A stretch of 64,000 bases of DNA from Streptococcus sp. S5 (GCF_034134805.1 NZ_CP139419.1:248001-312000); one strand, 5' to 3'; shown: positions 42,402-52,691, counted from the first letter of the stretch. Translations and numbers: made by a program. The notes: generated from the letters alone by a model not told the origin.

Positions 42402-43184
42402 ATGAAAAACCTATCTGAAAAATTCGCAACTTTTAGCCAAGACTTTAGAAATGTTCACCAAGAAGCGAAAAAGCAAGGCTTTGTCAATATTATGAAACTT
42501 CTATGGAAGGACCTTTTTGTAGGACGCACAGCCTTTCAATGGATCTATCTCCTGCTTCTTTCCAGCGTTCCCTTCTTCTTAGAATGGACCAATCGGACAG
42601 GACAGCATGATTGGCTGGGACTGTTTGCCTCTTGGACAGGCATTGTCTGCGTCATCCTGGTTGCCGAAGGGCGTGCTAGTAACTACCTCTTTGGAGCAGT
42701 GAATTCCGCTATCTACCTTGTTTTAGCCCTCAATAAAAACTTCTACGGGGAAGTTCTGACAACACTTTATTTCTTCATCATGCAACCGATTGGTCTTTAT
42801 GTTTGGCTCTCTAATCGGATCAATGATCAAGGTAAGGTCGAAGAATCTCACTTTGAAGCCAAGAAATTGAACTTAATCGAGTGGATGCGCTATTTGGCCT
42901 TGTGTGCTGTGATTTGGATCGGTATGGGCTTCGCGTATCAAAGTATCCATAGCGCTCGCCCTTTCCGTGATAGTATCACCGATGCGACCAACGGGGTCGG
43001 CCAGCTCCTAATGACCCGCCTTTACCGGGAGCAATGGATCTTCTGGATTGCGACCAACGTCTTTAGTATCTATCTCTGGTGGGATCAGAGTCTTCACATT
43101 CAAGGGATGTACTGGGTTTACACGCTCAATAGTTTAGTAGGCTGGTACCAATGGACCAAAGCCCTCAAGAAGGAGGTGGTTTAG
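42402..43184 (+). CDS. pnuC: PnuC nicotinamide riboside transporter
   Basis: A 260-residue membrane protein of the PnuC family. After about 50 cytoplasmic residues it has seven to eight hydrophobic segments. Recognisable blocks are the WTGIVCVILVAEGRASNYLFGAVNSAIY region, cut at residues 73-100, and YFFIMQPIGLYVW and WQWTKALKK near the end. PnuC moves nicotinamide riboside by facilitated diffusion; phosphorylation by the NadR kinase traps it. An upstream in-frame ATG was rejected because AAGGAGCA precedes the chosen start. The next gene starts directly after its stop codon, showing coupling. Confidence 0.9.
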   Translation: MKNLSEKFATFSQDFRNVHQEAKKQGFVNIMKLLWKDLFVGRTAFQWIYLLLLSSVPFFLEWTNRTGQHDWLGLFASWTGIVCVILVAEGRASNYLFGAVNSAIYLVLALNKNFYGEVLTTLYFFIMQPIGLYVWLSNRINDQGKVEESHFEAKKLNLIEWMRYLALCAVIWIGMGFAYQSIHSARPFRDSITDATNGVGQLLMTRLYREQWIFWIATNVFSIYLWWDQSLHIQGMYWVYTLNSLVGWYQWTKALKKEVV

Positions 43185-43961
43185 ATGGCAAGTCTCTCGA
43201 TTCCAGCAGGAATGACGGAGAAAGAGTATTTTGAGACGGTCGCTAGTGAAGCGGACTTTCTCAAGTGGTACAGGGAGCAAGACCTGCCGACTTATGAAAC
43301 TCCAAGTGTCACAGCGGACATGGTAGCTTACTGTTTTGTTGAAGGCCAGCTCAAGCTTTTAGCTATTCGCCGCAAGGCCCACCCTTATCAACACCGCCTA
43401 GCCTTAGTTGGGGGCTTTGTGAACAAGGATGAAGATGCGACTCATGCTTGTATCCGAGAAGTCAAAGAAGAAGTTGGGCTCGATCTGCCAGTGAATAAGG
43501 TGGAGCAGCTCCTGACAGTTTCCACCCCTGGGCGGGACCCCAGAGGCTGGGTCATTACCATCGCCCATCTGGTCTATCTGCCAGCAGAAGCAGTAGACTT
43601 AGCCCATGCAGGTGACGATGCCAAGGAAGTCGTTTTTCTCGATGTCGATTTCAAAAAATCCCAGTGTTTGCTCGATGGAGAACCCTTAGCTGCTTCTGAT
43701 TTTGCCTTTGACCACTATCAAATCATTCAAGAATCGATCAAGCGGATTCAGGGGCGTCTAGACTGGAATCCAACCTTCCTCTATCTGTTAGAGGAGCCTT
43801 TCACCGTTTATGAAGCAACTGAGTTGGTCAATCTGATCAATCCTGGACGTCCCATCGTTAGTAATAACTTCCTCGTAAAATTCGGAGAATTCGTGGAAGA
43901 AGTGGGTGTCAAGCGGGTTCCTAAGAAAAAACCACGCAAGACCTATCGCTTAAAACAGTAG
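43185..43961 (+). CDS. nrtR: NrtR: Nudix-type NAD metabolism repressor
   Basis: A 258-residue protein with an N-terminal Nudix domain and C-terminal winged helix, the NrtR layout. The Nudix box GGFVNKDEDATHACIREV, followed by KEEVGL, occupies about residues 76-99 and matches GX5EX7REUXEEXGU fully, so ADP-ribose hydrolysis may be retained. The wing domain (about 205-250) includes FTVYEATELVNLINP and SNNFLVKFGEFVEE, followed by a basic tail. NrtR proteins repress NAD synthesis or salvage genes and are released by ADP-ribose-type effectors. Its place in the nadR-pnuC operon implies autogenous control. AAGGAGG lies at the end of pnuC. Confidence 0.82.
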   Translation: MASLSIPAGMTEKEYFETVASEADFLKWYREQDLPTYETPSVTADMVAYCFVEGQLKLLAIRRKAHPYQHRLALVGGFVNKDEDATHACIREVKEEVGLDLPVNKVEQLLTVSTPGRDPRGWVITIAHLVYLPAEAVDLAHAGDDAKEVVFLDVDFKKSQCLLDGEPLAASDFAFDHYQIIQESIKRIQGRLDWNPTFLYLLEEPFTVYEATELVNLINPGRPIVSNNFLVKFGEFVEEVGVKRVPKKKPRKTYRLKQ

Positions 43962-44050
43962 ATCGAGCGGGGTTCATTCTACCAGCCCTCCCTTACTTTT
44001 AGTAACGGAAGGACTTTTTCTGATTTTTCCTGCTCCACTTGTGTGCAAAG

Positions 44051-44059
44051 TGGTATAAT
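44051..44059 (+). promoter_or_regulatory. Extended -10 promoter of the DUF1275 gene
   Basis: TGG plus TATAAT; no good -35. It rules out the in-frame ATG at 44043 as a start codon. Confidence 0.65.
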
Positions 44060-44090
44060 AATCATAATTGAAATCAAAAGAGACAAGACT

Positions 44091-44777
44091 ATGGAAGAAA
44101 AAATAATTTTACCACAAAATACACGACTGATGGGGGCTCTGCTTGGTTTTATCGGAGGGGGCCTTGATGTTTTTTGCCACATGCACTACCGGAGTTTGGT
44201 CGCGACTCAAACTGGGAACCTCCTGCTTCTCATCGCTGATTGGCACGATCCCCGTGTCGAAAATACCATCATGCGTTTTTCATCTATTTTATTTTTCTCG
44301 ATCGGCTTTCTGGTTGCCCTCCATATCAAAGAATATCGCAAGACAGCCTTTTGGCGGACCAAGATGTTGATTCCTTTGTTTGTGGTGACACTCCTGATTC
44401 CCTTGGTGTCTGTCATACCACCTGTAGAAGTTCCCTTTATTGCTTTTGGAACAGGGATGATGATGTTGACCTTTACAGGGAGCCTCATCGAAAATCACCC
44501 TTATGTGATCTTTATGACTTCCGGAAATTACCGCAAGATGCTGACGGCCTTGTACCGAATCACTCGAGGAAAGGGAGATTTGGACGAGTATCGCAGGCAG
44601 GCTATGAATTACGGGATTGTCGTTGGAAGCTTTGTTGCGGGAGCTATTAGTGTAGCCATCCTCATGCATTTCATTCACCAATGGGCCATCTGGCTGATCA
44701 CAGTGAACCTCTTTTTGATCATGACCTACTACACCGCCAGAGTCAAACAACTCGGATTACAGACAGATAATCTATAA
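44091..44777 (+). CDS. DUF1275 (YoaK-type) membrane protein
   Basis: A 228-residue protein with six predicted membrane segments. The N-terminal half has the DUF1275 signature: LLGFIGGGLDVFCHMHYRSLVATQTGN cut at residues 15-41, followed by FFSIGFLVALHI. Function is unknown; members are widespread in Firmicutes and sometimes called permeases without proof. The start follows the extended -10 and gives a short leader. It stands alone after the nadR operon. The downstream region lacks a clean terminator of its own: a TAGGCC sequence after the stop looks like a terminator arm separated from its partner by a family-2 element. Confidence 0.78.
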   Translation: MEEKIILPQNTRLMGALLGFIGGGLDVFCHMHYRSLVATQTGNLLLLIADWHDPRVENTIMRFSSILFFSIGFLVALHIKEYRKTAFWRTKMLIPLFVVTLLIPLVSVIPPVEVPFIAFGTGMMMLTFTGSLIENHPYVIFMTSGNYRKMLTALYRITRGKGDLDEYRRQAMNYGIVVGSFVAGAISVAILMHFIHQWAIWLITVNLFLIMTYYTARVKQLGLQTDNL

Positions 44778-44811
44778 AAATAGGCCCCCGTGTGAGATTC
44801 TATTAGAATGT

Positions 44812-45053
44812 AGACAAATTGTTTTTTTATATTAAGTAATCTAGAAGATACTAAAAAATTAAACTGATATATACTATAGAGCTCGTTCACAAACACACTG
44901 AAACTTTCCGCCGTGAGAAAAGTGCCTGAAACACGATTGTTTCAGGCACTCGGGAGTTTTGAGACCTTAGGCTCAAAACTAAGTCATGGAACTTCTTCGA
45001 AGTTCGCTGACGTCCGTACTCACCTAAGGAAAGTTTCTAAGATGACTTTGTCA
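44812..45053 (-). repeat. Family-2 structured TIR element, copy 3 (inverted)
   Basis: Bounded by AGACAAA and TTTGTCA. It contains AAACTTTCC...GTGAG paired with CTCAC...GGAAAGTTT, hairpins AGTGCCTGAAACA/TGTTTCAGGCACT, AGTTTTGAG/CTCAAAACT and GAACTTC/GAAGTTC, and a terminal ATGAC-TTT-GTCAT hairpin. Relative to copies 1 and 2 the stem changes are compensatory. It lies immediately beside a family-1 repeat. Confidence 0.85.
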
Positions 45054-45066
45054 TTAATCTAAAACA

Positions 45067-45249
45067 GAGGCTGGGACAAAAGTCCTAGCCTCTCAATTAT
45101 TTTTGGATTGTCGAGCAAGACGCAGTGGTTGAGTGGGCTCTACTACGCTAATTTCATCAGCTTTTACAGCCCTACTCAACTGTGCGGAGGTGGGACGACG
45201 AAATCGAATTCTAACGAATTACCGATTTCTGTCCCACTCTCGCTTTTTG
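45067..45249 (+). repeat. Family-1 composite hairpin repeat, subfamily B, copy 3
   Basis: Nearly identical to the copy at 35985. It lies between the rightward DUF1275 gene and leftward dusB, a position where a bidirectional terminator would serve both. Confidence 0.88.
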
Positions 45250-45254
45250 TGTTT

Positions 45255-46232
45255 CTATGCTTTTAATTGTAAGAGTTCTTCAATCTCTGCTAGGGTGCTA
45301 GCTTGCGAGATGGCGCCACGGAGTTTGGCTGCGCCTGAGGTACCACGGAGGTAGTGAGGGGCGAGGCCACGGAATTCACGAACGGCAATGTGCTCACCTT
45401 TGAGATCGATCAAGCGTTTCAAGTGTTCGTAAGCGATCTTCATCTTGTCTTCAAAAGTCAAATCAGGCAGGATTTCTCCTGTTTCAAAGTAGTGGTTGAT
45501 TTGGTTGAAGAGATAAGGATTCCCCATAGCAGCGCGACCAATCATGACCGCATCAGCACCGACTTCTTCGATCCGTTGTTTGGCGTCTTGAACCGTACGG
45601 ATATCTCCATTTGCGATGAAAGGAATCTTGGTCAGGGCCTGTGCAACCTTGTGAAGGGTCTCAAGGTCCGCATGACCCGTATACATTTGCTCCCGAGTCC
45701 GTCCATGCATGGCAAGGGCAGAGACACCTGCAGCTTCAGCAGCGAGCGCATTCTCAACTGCTAGGGAAGGATCCGACCAACCCGTCCGCATTTTAACAGT
45801 GAGGGGGATATCAAGGACAGATTGAACCTTATTGATGATGGAGTAGATCTTGTCTGGATCCTTGAGCCACATCGCACCAGCCTCGTTCTTGACGATTTTA
45901 TTCACCGGGCAACCCATGTTGATATCAACGATATCGGTCTTGGTATTTTCTTGGATAAATTCAGCTGCGCGTGCGAGGCTATCTTCGTCACTTCCAAAGA
46001 GTTGGATCGATACAGGATTTTCTCCTTCATCGATATGGAGCATGTGAAGCGTCTTTTCATTGTTGTACTGGATTCCCTTGTCAGAGACCATTTCCATCAC
46101 AACGAGCCCTGCCCCCAGTTCTTTGGCAATGGTCCGGAAAGCTGAGTTGGTCACTCCGGCCATTGGGGCTAGGACGGTACGGTTAGGGATTTCGACATCC
46201 CCGATCATAAATGGCGTATTAAGATTTGTCAC
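45255..46232 (-). CDS. dusB: tRNA-dihydrouridine synthase (DusB-type)
   Basis: A 325-residue flavoprotein that reduces uridine to dihydrouridine in the tRNA D-loop. The FMN-binding N-terminus reads [17 protein letters not shown], and the catalytic C108 is in [33 protein letters not shown] and [12 protein letters not shown] follow, and a helical RNA-binding domain ends the protein. The start is GTG, with GGAGG nine bases before it and the family N-terminus ([10 protein letters not shown]). An ATG 84 bases upstream would lie deep inside hslO. It overlaps the end of hslO by 14 bases, so the two are coupled. Confidence 0.92.
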   Translation of the reverse strand: MTNLNTPFMIGDVEIPNRTVLAPMAGVTNSAFRTIAKELGAGLVVMEMVSDKGIQYNNEKTLHMLHIDEGENPVSIQLFGSDEDSLARAAEFIQENTKTDIVDINMGCPVNKIVKNEAGAMWLKDPDKIYSIINKVQSVLDIPLTVKMRTGWSDPSLAVENALAAEAAGVSALAMHGRTREQMYTGHADLETLHKVAQALTKIPFIANGDIRTVQDAKQRIEEVGADAVMIGRAAMGNPYLFNQINHYFETGEILPDLTFEDKMKIAYEHLKRLIDLKGEHIAVREFRGLAPHYLRGTSGAAKLRGAISQASTLAEIEELLQLKA

Positions 46233-47091
46233 GAATGAGTTCCTCCAAGTCATTTTCGTCAAAGTGGTAGTGTGTTTGGCAGAATTGGCAGGTAATCTCT
46301 GCACCGTGATCTTCATCTTTCATCTCTTTTAGATCACTAGCTGGCAGACTTGCTAAAGCGTTCAAGAAACGCTCACGGCTACAGTCGCACTGGAAGCGAA
46401 GTTCTTCTTCAGAGAGACGTTTGAAAGGTTCATCCCCATAGATAGCGGCAAGAAGAGCTTCAATATGGTCTTCAGATTCCAAAAGTGTGGAGATGGCAGG
46501 CATTTCTTGGATGCGTTTTTCAAAGCGCGCGATTTCTTCTTCCTTGGCATTTGGCAAAACCTGGAGCAAGAAACCACCAGCCACCTTGACCTTGTCTTCG
46601 TCATCCAACAGGACATTGAGTCCAACTGCAGAAGGTGTTTGTTGGCTTTCCGTCAGATAAAAGGCCAGGTCTTCTCCGATTTCACCGGTGACAAGAGGGG
46701 TCATGGAGTTATAAGGATTTCCCGTACCATAGTCAGTGATGACCAGGAATTCTCCGTTTCCGACAAATGGTCCCACCAGGACTTCACCAGTTGCCGTCTT
46801 CTTGATATCCACTCCAGGATTTTGCACGTAGCCCTTAACATTTCCCTTGGTATCTGCCACGGTGATGATGGCTCCGAGTGAGCTAGTCCCAAGGACCTTG
46901 ACCGTAATTTTAGTATCTCCTTTCTCGTTTGCTGCTAAGATTTGACTGGCAATGAGGGTACGGCCAAGTGCGACCGTGGAGCTAGCTTGTGTATGATGTT
47001 TTTCTTGGGCTGTTCGTACGGTTTCTGTACTGTCTAGTACATAGGCACGAAAAGCGCCGCTTTCTGAGATAGTTTTAATAATTTTGTCCAT
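46219..47091 (-). CDS. hslO: Hsp33 redox-regulated chaperonin
   Basis: A 290-residue holdase activated by oxidation. The N-terminal domain starts [17 protein letters not shown] and includes [11 protein letters not shown]. The C-terminal redox switch shows CDC (in [10 protein letters not shown]) and CQFC ([12 protein letters not shown]), the four zinc-binding cysteines that form disulphides under stress. An upstream in-frame ATG lies 39 bases earlier; the chosen one gives the family-typical N-terminus. It is the first gene of a leftward pair with dusB, an arrangement common in streptococci. Confidence 0.94.
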   Translation of the reverse strand: MDKIIKTISESGAFRAYVLDSTETVRTAQEKHHTQASSTVALGRTLIASQILAANEKGDTKITVKVLGTSSLGAIITVADTKGNVKGYVQNPGVDIKKTATGEVLVGPFVGNGEFLVITDYGTGNPYNSMTPLVTGEIGEDLAFYLTESQQTPSAVGLNVLLDDEDKVKVAGGFLLQVLPNAKEEEIARFEKRIQEMPAISTLLESEDHIEALLAAIYGDEPFKRLSEEELRFQCDCSRERFLNALASLPASDLKEMKDEDHGAEITCQFCQTHYHFDENDLEELIRDKS

Positions 47092-47289
47092 ACCTACTAT
47101 TTTAGCACAAATCAAGCAAAGTGGGGACAAGGAGAATTCCGAAAATCAGTCGTTTCAGAAGAAGGGCAAGAAGAAAAGAAAATTCCGAACGTTATTTCTA
47201 GAAAGAAGCAATTTCCAAGTAAAAGACGAGTTTCATAGAGAAGTTAGTTTAAAAAGGAAGGAGAAAAATAAACGATAGCTGAGTGGATC

Positions 47290-48703
<1,414 letters not shown>

Positions 48704-48708
48704 TTCAA

Positions 48709-48739
48709 TAAAAGTTGGGAGTCTCTCTCAACTTTTTTG
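48709..48739 (+). terminator. purA terminator
   Basis: AAAAGTTG / CAACTTTT with a T run, six bases past the stop. Confidence 0.85.
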
Positions 48740-48742
48740 AGT

Positions 48743-48775
48743 CTTAAGATTACTTTAAGATCTGGGGGATATACT
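48743..48775 (+). promoter_or_regulatory. CiaR-type promoter of a small RNA
   Basis: CTTAAG-N5-TTTAAG (48743-48759), ten bases, TATACT (48770-48775). This spacing matches the known streptococcal csRNA promoter NTTAAG-N5-WTTAAG-N10-TATAAT. Confidence 0.9.
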
Positions 48776-48781
48776 AAGACC

Positions 48782-48870
48782 ATAAACAAAGACCTCCCAA
48801 CTTTGTTTAGCACTCTTAACTTTTTTCATAATATCTCCCTATAAGAAGTCACCCATTGGTGGCTTTTTTT
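48782..48870 (+). ncRNA. Cia-dependent small RNA (csRNA)
   Basis: About 89 nt, not protein coding. The 5' hairpin AAACAAAG / CTTTGTTT exposes ACCTCCCAA in its loop. A single-stranded middle contains TTTTTTCATAATATCTCCCT, complementary both to AUG and to a Shine-Dalgarno sequence. The 3' terminator AAGTCACC / GGTGGCTT ends in seven T. These are the defining features of pneumococcal csRNAs, which bind the ribosome site of mRNAs such as comC and are transcribed under CiaRH. It sits between purA and tadA. Which of the numbered csRNAs it corresponds to cannot be told here. Confidence 0.88.
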
Positions 48871-48882
48871 GTGGCTTCATCA

Positions 48883-48888
48883 TATAAT
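48883..48888 (+). promoter_or_regulatory. tadA -10 element
   Basis: TATAAT 23 bases before the GTG start of tadA, right after the csRNA terminator; no convincing -35. Confidence 0.6.
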
Positions 48889-48910
48889 AGAACAAGAACA
48901 TAAAAAGTAA

Positions 48911-49435
48911 GTGAGTGTACAAGTGAGAGACTATACCCTAGAAGAGAAAGAAGCTTTTATGCGAGAGGCTTTAAAAGAGGCAGAAATCGCCTTGGCCCAT
49001 GAGGAAATCCCGATTGGCTGTGTCATTGTCAAAGACGGTGAGATCATTGGACGTGGTCACAACGCGCGAGAGGAATTGCAGCGAGCGGTCATGCATGCGG
49101 AGGTAATGGCAATCGAAGAAGCCAATCAGCACGAAGAGAGTTGGCGCTTGCTGGATACGACTCTTTTTGTGACCATTGAACCCTGTGTCATGTGTAGTGG
49201 TGCCATTGGACTGGCCCGGATCCCTCAGGTAGTCTATGGCGCGACCAATCAGAAGTTCGGTGGAGCAGGGAGTCTCTATGACATTTTGACAGATGAACGT
49301 CTCAATCACCGAGTGGAAGTAGAAACAGGAATCTTGGAAGCAGAATGTGCAGCCATCATGCAGACCTTTTTCCGCCAAGGCCGGGAACGAAAAAAACAAG
49401 CTAAACTAGCAGCCAAGGCCGAAACACAAGAATAA
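48911..49435 (+). CDS. tadA: tRNA-specific adenosine deaminase
   Basis: Deaminates A34 to inosine in tRNA-Arg(ACG). The 174-residue protein has the cytidine-deaminase zinc site: HAE in VMHAEVMAIEEA (proton shuttle Glu) and PCVMC in TIEPCVMCSGAIG. The early EIPIGCVIVKDGEIIGRGHN and late KFGGAGSLYDIL segments are also typical. The start is a GTG; a second in-frame GTG 12 bases later (giving MRDYTLEEK) is equally possible. A basic Lys/Ala tail is species-variable. It lies just upstream of the SRP RNA gene, as in other streptococci. Confidence 0.93.
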   Translation: MSVQVRDYTLEEKEAFMREALKEAEIALAHEEIPIGCVIVKDGEIIGRGHNAREELQRAVMHAEVMAIEEANQHEESWRLLDTTLFVTIEPCVMCSGAIGLARIPQVVYGATNQKFGGAGSLYDILTDERLNHRVEVETGILEAECAAIMQTFFRQGRERKKQAKLAAKAETQE

Positions 49436-49445
49436 AAACCGGACC

Positions 49446-49474
49446 TTTGCAAAATCCACAAATTATGATATAAT
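49446..49474 (+). promoter_or_regulatory. SRP RNA promoter
   Basis: TTTGCA, 17 bases, TATAAT, with TGA forming an extended -10. It is nine bases before the RNA. Confidence 0.82.
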
Positions 49475-49482
49475 ACCTATCG

Positions 49483-49558
49483 GAGCAACAGTTCTGCGTG
49501 AAGCGGGTCAGGGGAGGAATCCAGCAGCCCTAAGCGAAGTGAACTGTGTGCTCTTTTT
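49483..49558 (+). ncRNA. ffs: Signal recognition particle RNA (small bacterial type)
   Basis: About 76 nt forming one long hairpin. Outer arms are GAGCAACAGTTC and GAACTGTGTGCTC. The tip carries the conserved Ffh-binding motif GGTCAGG..GGAA..AGCAGCCC with the GGAA-type tetraloop. The RNA ends in a T run. It assembles with Ffh to target nascent membrane proteins. Its position after tadA is standard for streptococci. Confidence 0.93.
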
Positions 49559-49560
49559 CT

Positions 49561-49815
49561 ATGTACCTTAGTGAATCAAGTCCAAGGGACGCAGATGAAC
49601 TTAGGTACATTGACGCAGTTCGAGCAAAGCGAGAACTACGTTCCGATAAATGAACGTAGTGAAACAAGCCTGCAAATCGCAGATGAGTTTAGAGATATTG
49701 ATTCTGAGGAGCTTTGCGAAGTGAGAGCTATCACTCACCAGCATCATCCCAAAATTCATTAGTGGATTCAAAGAAAAATAGCGTGAAAATGGAGCTTCGG
49801 AAGAGGCCCCTTTTT
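49561..49815 (+). other. Unexplained hairpin-rich region after ffs
   Basis: About 250 bases with several inverted repeats: ATGTACCTTAGT / ACTTAGGTACAT, CTACGTTC / GAACGTAG, and AGCTTTGCGAAGTGAGAGCT, ending with GGAGCTTC / GAGGCCCC and seven T near 49808. A 63-codon open frame runs through it from 49571, but it lacks a ribosome site and a recognisable domain. It may be a read-through ncRNA, a degenerate repeat or gene relic. Confidence 0.45.
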
Positions 49816-49846
49816 TTGTCTGTTCCGTTCAAAATAAGGCCCTACA

Positions 49847-49918
49847 TGCAAACGATTGCTATTGCGTCGTTGCTTGATTTGTGAAAATAAAAAAATTAGC
49901 AAATGAAAACGTTTTACA
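49847..49918 (+). promoter_or_regulatory. Two cre-like sites upstream of pgi
   Basis: TGCAAACGATTGCT (49847-49860) and TGAAAACGTTTTACA (49904-49918) both fit the CcpA consensus. The second lies 13 bases upstream of the -35, a position compatible with activation of a glycolytic gene. Confidence 0.6.
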
Positions 49919-49930
49919 GGATGGTTTCCC

Positions 49931-49959
49931 TTGATTAAATCCCAGTAAAGCGATATCAT
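49931..49959 (+). promoter_or_regulatory. pgi promoter
   Basis: TTGATT, 17 bases, TATCAT; the transcript starts about 22 bases before the ATG, leaving room for TTGGAGGA. Confidence 0.8.
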
Positions 49960-49987
49960 AGAGAAGAAGAAATTTTGGAGGAATAAC

Positions 49988-51337
49988 ATGTCTCATATTA
50001 AATTTGACTACTCAAAAGTTTTGGGTAAATTTGTTGCCCCACATGAAGTGGACTACATGCAAGCACAAGTTACAGCAGCAGACGAATTGATCCGTAAAGG
50101 AACTGGTGCTGGTAGCGACTTCTTGGGTTGGTTGGACCTTCCTGAAAACTACGACCGCGAAGAATTTGACCGCATCTTGAAAGCTGCTGAACAAATCAAA
50201 GCTGACAGCGATGTTTTGGTCGTTATCGGTATTGGTGGATCATACCTTGGAGCGAAAGCTGCCATTGACTTCTTGAACCACCACTTTGCAAACTTGCAAA
50301 CAAAAGAAGAACGCAAAGCTCCACAAATCCTTTATGCTGGAAACTCAATCTCATCAACTTACCTTGCTGACTTAGTAGAGTATGTTGCAGATAAAGACTT
50401 CTCAGTCAACGTGATTTCTAAATCAGGTACAACAACTGAGCCAGCCATCGCTTTCCGTGTCTTCAAAGAACTTTTGGTTAAGAAATACGGTCAAGAAGAA
50501 GCTAACAAACGGATCTATGCTACAACTGACCGCCAAAAAGGTGCTGTTAAGGTTGAAGCAGATGCTAACGGTTGGGAAACATTTGTGGTTCCAGATGATA
50601 TCGGTGGACGCTTCTCAGTATTGACAGCAGTTGGTTTGCTTCCAATCGCTGCATCAGGTGCAGACATCAAAGCCCTTATGGAAGGTGCGAACGCTGCCCG
50701 TAAAGACTACACTTCAGACAAACTTTCAGAAAACGAAGCTTACCAATACGCAGCAGTTCGTAACATCCTTTACCGTAAAGGTTATGCTACTGAAATCTTG
50801 GTAAACTACGAGCCATCTCTTCAATACTTCTCAGAATGGTGGAAACAATTGGCTGGTGAGTCAGAAGGAAAAGACCAAAAAGGTATTTACCCAACTTCAG
50901 CTAACTTCTCAACAGACTTGCACTCATTGGGTCAGTTTATCCAAGAAGGAACTCGTATCATGTTTGAAACAGTTGTCCGTGTGGACAAACCACGTAAGAA
51001 CGTGATCATCCCTACATTGGAAGAAGACCTTGATGGACTTGGTTACCTTCAAGGAAAAGACGTTGACTTCGTAAACAAAAAAGCAACTGACGGTGTTCTT
51101 CTTGCCCACACTGACGGTGACGTGCCAAACATGTACGTGACTCTTCCTGAGCAAGATGCCTTCACTCTTGGTTATGCCATCTACTTCTTCGAATTGGCTA
51201 TCGCCCTTTCAGGTTACTTGAATGCGATCAACCCATTTGACCAACCAGGTGTTGAAGCCTACAAGAAAAATATGTTTGCCCTTCTTGGTAAACCAGGATT
51301 TGAAGAACTTGGAGCAGAACTCAACGCTCGTCTTTAA
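49988..51337 (+). CDS. pgi: Glucose-6-phosphate isomerase
   Basis: Interconverts glucose-6-phosphate and fructose-6-phosphate. The 449-residue protein shows [14 protein letters not shown] (phosphate loop), [15 protein letters not shown], the [19 protein letters not shown] block (PGI signature 1), and [14 protein letters not shown]; the length matches Gram-positive Pgi. The catalytic Glu lies in the [14 protein letters not shown] region. Codon bias indicates high expression. It is monocistronic with its own promoter, preceded by cre-like sites that may raise transcription in glucose. Confidence 0.97.
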   Translation: MSHIKFDYSKVLGKFVAPHEVDYMQAQVTAADELIRKGTGAGSDFLGWLDLPENYDREEFDRILKAAEQIKADSDVLVVIGIGGSYLGAKAAIDFLNHHFANLQTKEERKAPQILYAGNSISSTYLADLVEYVADKDFSVNVISKSGTTTEPAIAFRVFKELLVKKYGQEEANKRIYATTDRQKGAVKVEADANGWETFVVPDDIGGRFSVLTAVGLLPIAASGADIKALMEGANAARKDYTSDKLSENEAYQYAAVRNILYRKGYATEILVNYEPSLQYFSEWWKQLAGESEGKDQKGIYPTSANFSTDLHSLGQFIQEGTRIMFETVVRVDKPRKNVIIPTLEEDLDGLGYLQGKDVDFVNKKATDGVLLAHTDGDVPNMYVTLPEQDAFTLGYAIYFFELAIALSGYLNAINPFDQPGVEAYKKNMFALLGKPGFEELGAELNARL

Positions 51338-51346
51338 TCAATAGAC

Positions 51347-51375
51347 AAAACGATCTTGAAAAAGATCGTTTTTTT
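51347..51375 (+). terminator. pgi terminator
   Basis: AAAACGATCTT / AAGATCGTTTT with a T run, ten bases past the stop. Confidence 0.9.
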
Positions 51376-51563
51376 ATTTGCTAAACAAACTCATATTTTT
51401 GTCCCCTGGAATTAATTATAAAAACACGATCTAGTTATGTTTCTCGATCATATGGTAATCTGATTGCGATTGTCACCCTTCGAAAGAAATTTTAATAGAA
51501 GTTTCTAAAAGGTCCGATCTTTTTCAGTCTAAACAGACAGGAGTTGGTCCTTGCTTGGTTTTA

Positions 51564-51572
51564 TGTTATAGT
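51564..51572 (+). promoter_or_regulatory. Promoter of the first paired-domain protein gene
   Basis: TGT plus TATAGT, extended -10, with TTGCTT about 15 bases upstream. The roughly 190 bases between the pgi terminator and this site hold nothing I recognise. Confidence 0.6.
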
Positions 51573-51602
51573 AGAAGAGAAGAATAAAAAGGAGAATTCG
51601 AA

Positions 51603-52691
51603 ATGTCCGAGAAAGATCAAGAACAATTTATGAAACATACTCCCGTAGAGGGTGCGCCTCAATTTGATGTGGCTGCGCCAGCCTTTGTCCCAAAAGAAGA
51701 AGCCGAAGACTTGGTCGTTCCAGAAGCTAGTGGCCTTTCAGTGACGGAGACGGAAGCAATGAAAGAAGAGGCAGACAAGCCAGCTATTTCAGAAGCAGTG
51801 GAGCTTCCAAAGGTGGATGAAGCAACTGTTGGAGAACATCCAGATGTAGTTGCTGCTCCCCAACCGACTCCTCCATTCCAGCCTGCGCCTCAAGCTCCTC
51901 AAAACATAGCAGCTCAACCAGTTAGTCCGCAAACAGCACCTATTCCTGGCATACCTATTCCACAAGCTCCTCTTTCTCCTGTTGGAAGACCGATGGATAC
52001 TGCTGACAAGAAGGCGATTCGTTTTGCCCTTGGGATTTTAGTGGGTCTCCTTATCGGTGGTGTCAGTGGCTATTTGATTGGTCATGTTAACCCTAGTACG
52101 TCATCATCTAGAAAGCAGACTTCTTGGTCAGGCAACCAGTCTGGTTCGTCTTCCAATATCGATTTGGATCAATTGACCGCAGAAGACGCGGAAGTTGATT
52201 TTAGCTGGAAACAGTCTGATATCGAGCAACTTCAGTTTTTAACAGGAAGTGATGCTGGGGAGACTCCTGAGGAAATGATTGAAGCTTATGGGAAAGCTAG
52301 CTCCGTTCAATTTGAAAGTGGAGAATTGAAATTATTTTGGGATGATAACTCTTATAATAAAGAGGTCAAAGCGACTTACTCTAAGAAAGGGAAAGAATTC
52401 CAGCTTGTCAAATTTGAATTTAATCAATTTGGGAAAAATCTTACGGTTGAGGATAACTTTGCAGATGGGTTCAAGGTTGGAGATAGTGAAACCGGTGCTG
52501 GAGGGACCTCTTACAAAGAGCTTTTAGAAAAATACGGTGATGCAGTCAATCTGACGGTGAGTTCATCTGATGATTCAGACGAGATAGAATTGGTCATGGA
52601 CTTCCAAAAGAAAAATGGGGACTACGTGGATTTGACCTTTATTCGCCAAGAAAATGGAGATTTTCTCTTGAGCAGTAAAGACAGCTACTAA
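51603..52691 (+). CDS. Membrane protein with Pro-rich cytoplasmic tail and paired BamE/SmpA-like domains (1 of 4)
   Basis: A 362-residue protein of unknown function. Residues 1-135 are acidic then Pro/Gln/Ala-rich and predicted cytoplasmic. One membrane segment (FALGILVGLLIGGVSGYLIG, about 140-160) is followed by a Ser/Gln-rich linker. The outer part has two repeats of one short domain: MIEAYGKASSVQF...YSKKGKEFQLVKFEF and LLEKYGDAVNLTV...DGYVDLTFIR-like ending (GDYVDLTFIR). The helix, then Y/F-G-(K/D/N)-(A/P), then strands recalls BamE/SmpA and DUF3862 domains. AAGGAG precedes the ATG. It has its own promoter and terminator, but the next three genes encode proteins of the same plan. Confidence 0.72.
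   Translation: MSEKDQEQFMKHTPVEGAPQFDVAAPAFVPKEEAEDLVVPEASGLSVTETEAMKEEADKPAISEAVELPKVDEATVGEHPDVVAAPQPTPPFQPAPQAPQNIAAQPVSPQTAPIPGIPIPQAPLSPVGRPMDTADKKAIRFALGILVGLLIGGVSGYLIGHVNPSTSSSRKQTSWSGNQSGSSSNIDLDQLTAEDAEVDFSWKQSDIEQLQFLTGSDAGETPEEMIEAYGKASSVQFESGELKLFWDDNSYNKEVKATYSKKGKEFQLVKFEFNQFGKNLTVEDNFADGFKVGDSETGAGGTSYKELLEKYGDAVNLTVSSSDDSDEIELVMDFQKKNGDYVDLTFIRQENGDFLLSSKDSY

Noticed and set aside
43962-44045. Terminator after nrtR
   Set aside because: Only a weak, interrupted stem (CCTTAC/GTAA..GG) before a short T run near 44011; not strong enough to list.
49571-49762. 63-codon frame after the SRP RNA
   Set aside because: GTG start without ribosome site, no recognised domain, hairpin-rich sequence more consistent with RNA structure or relic. 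Kept as an unexplained region, not a gene.
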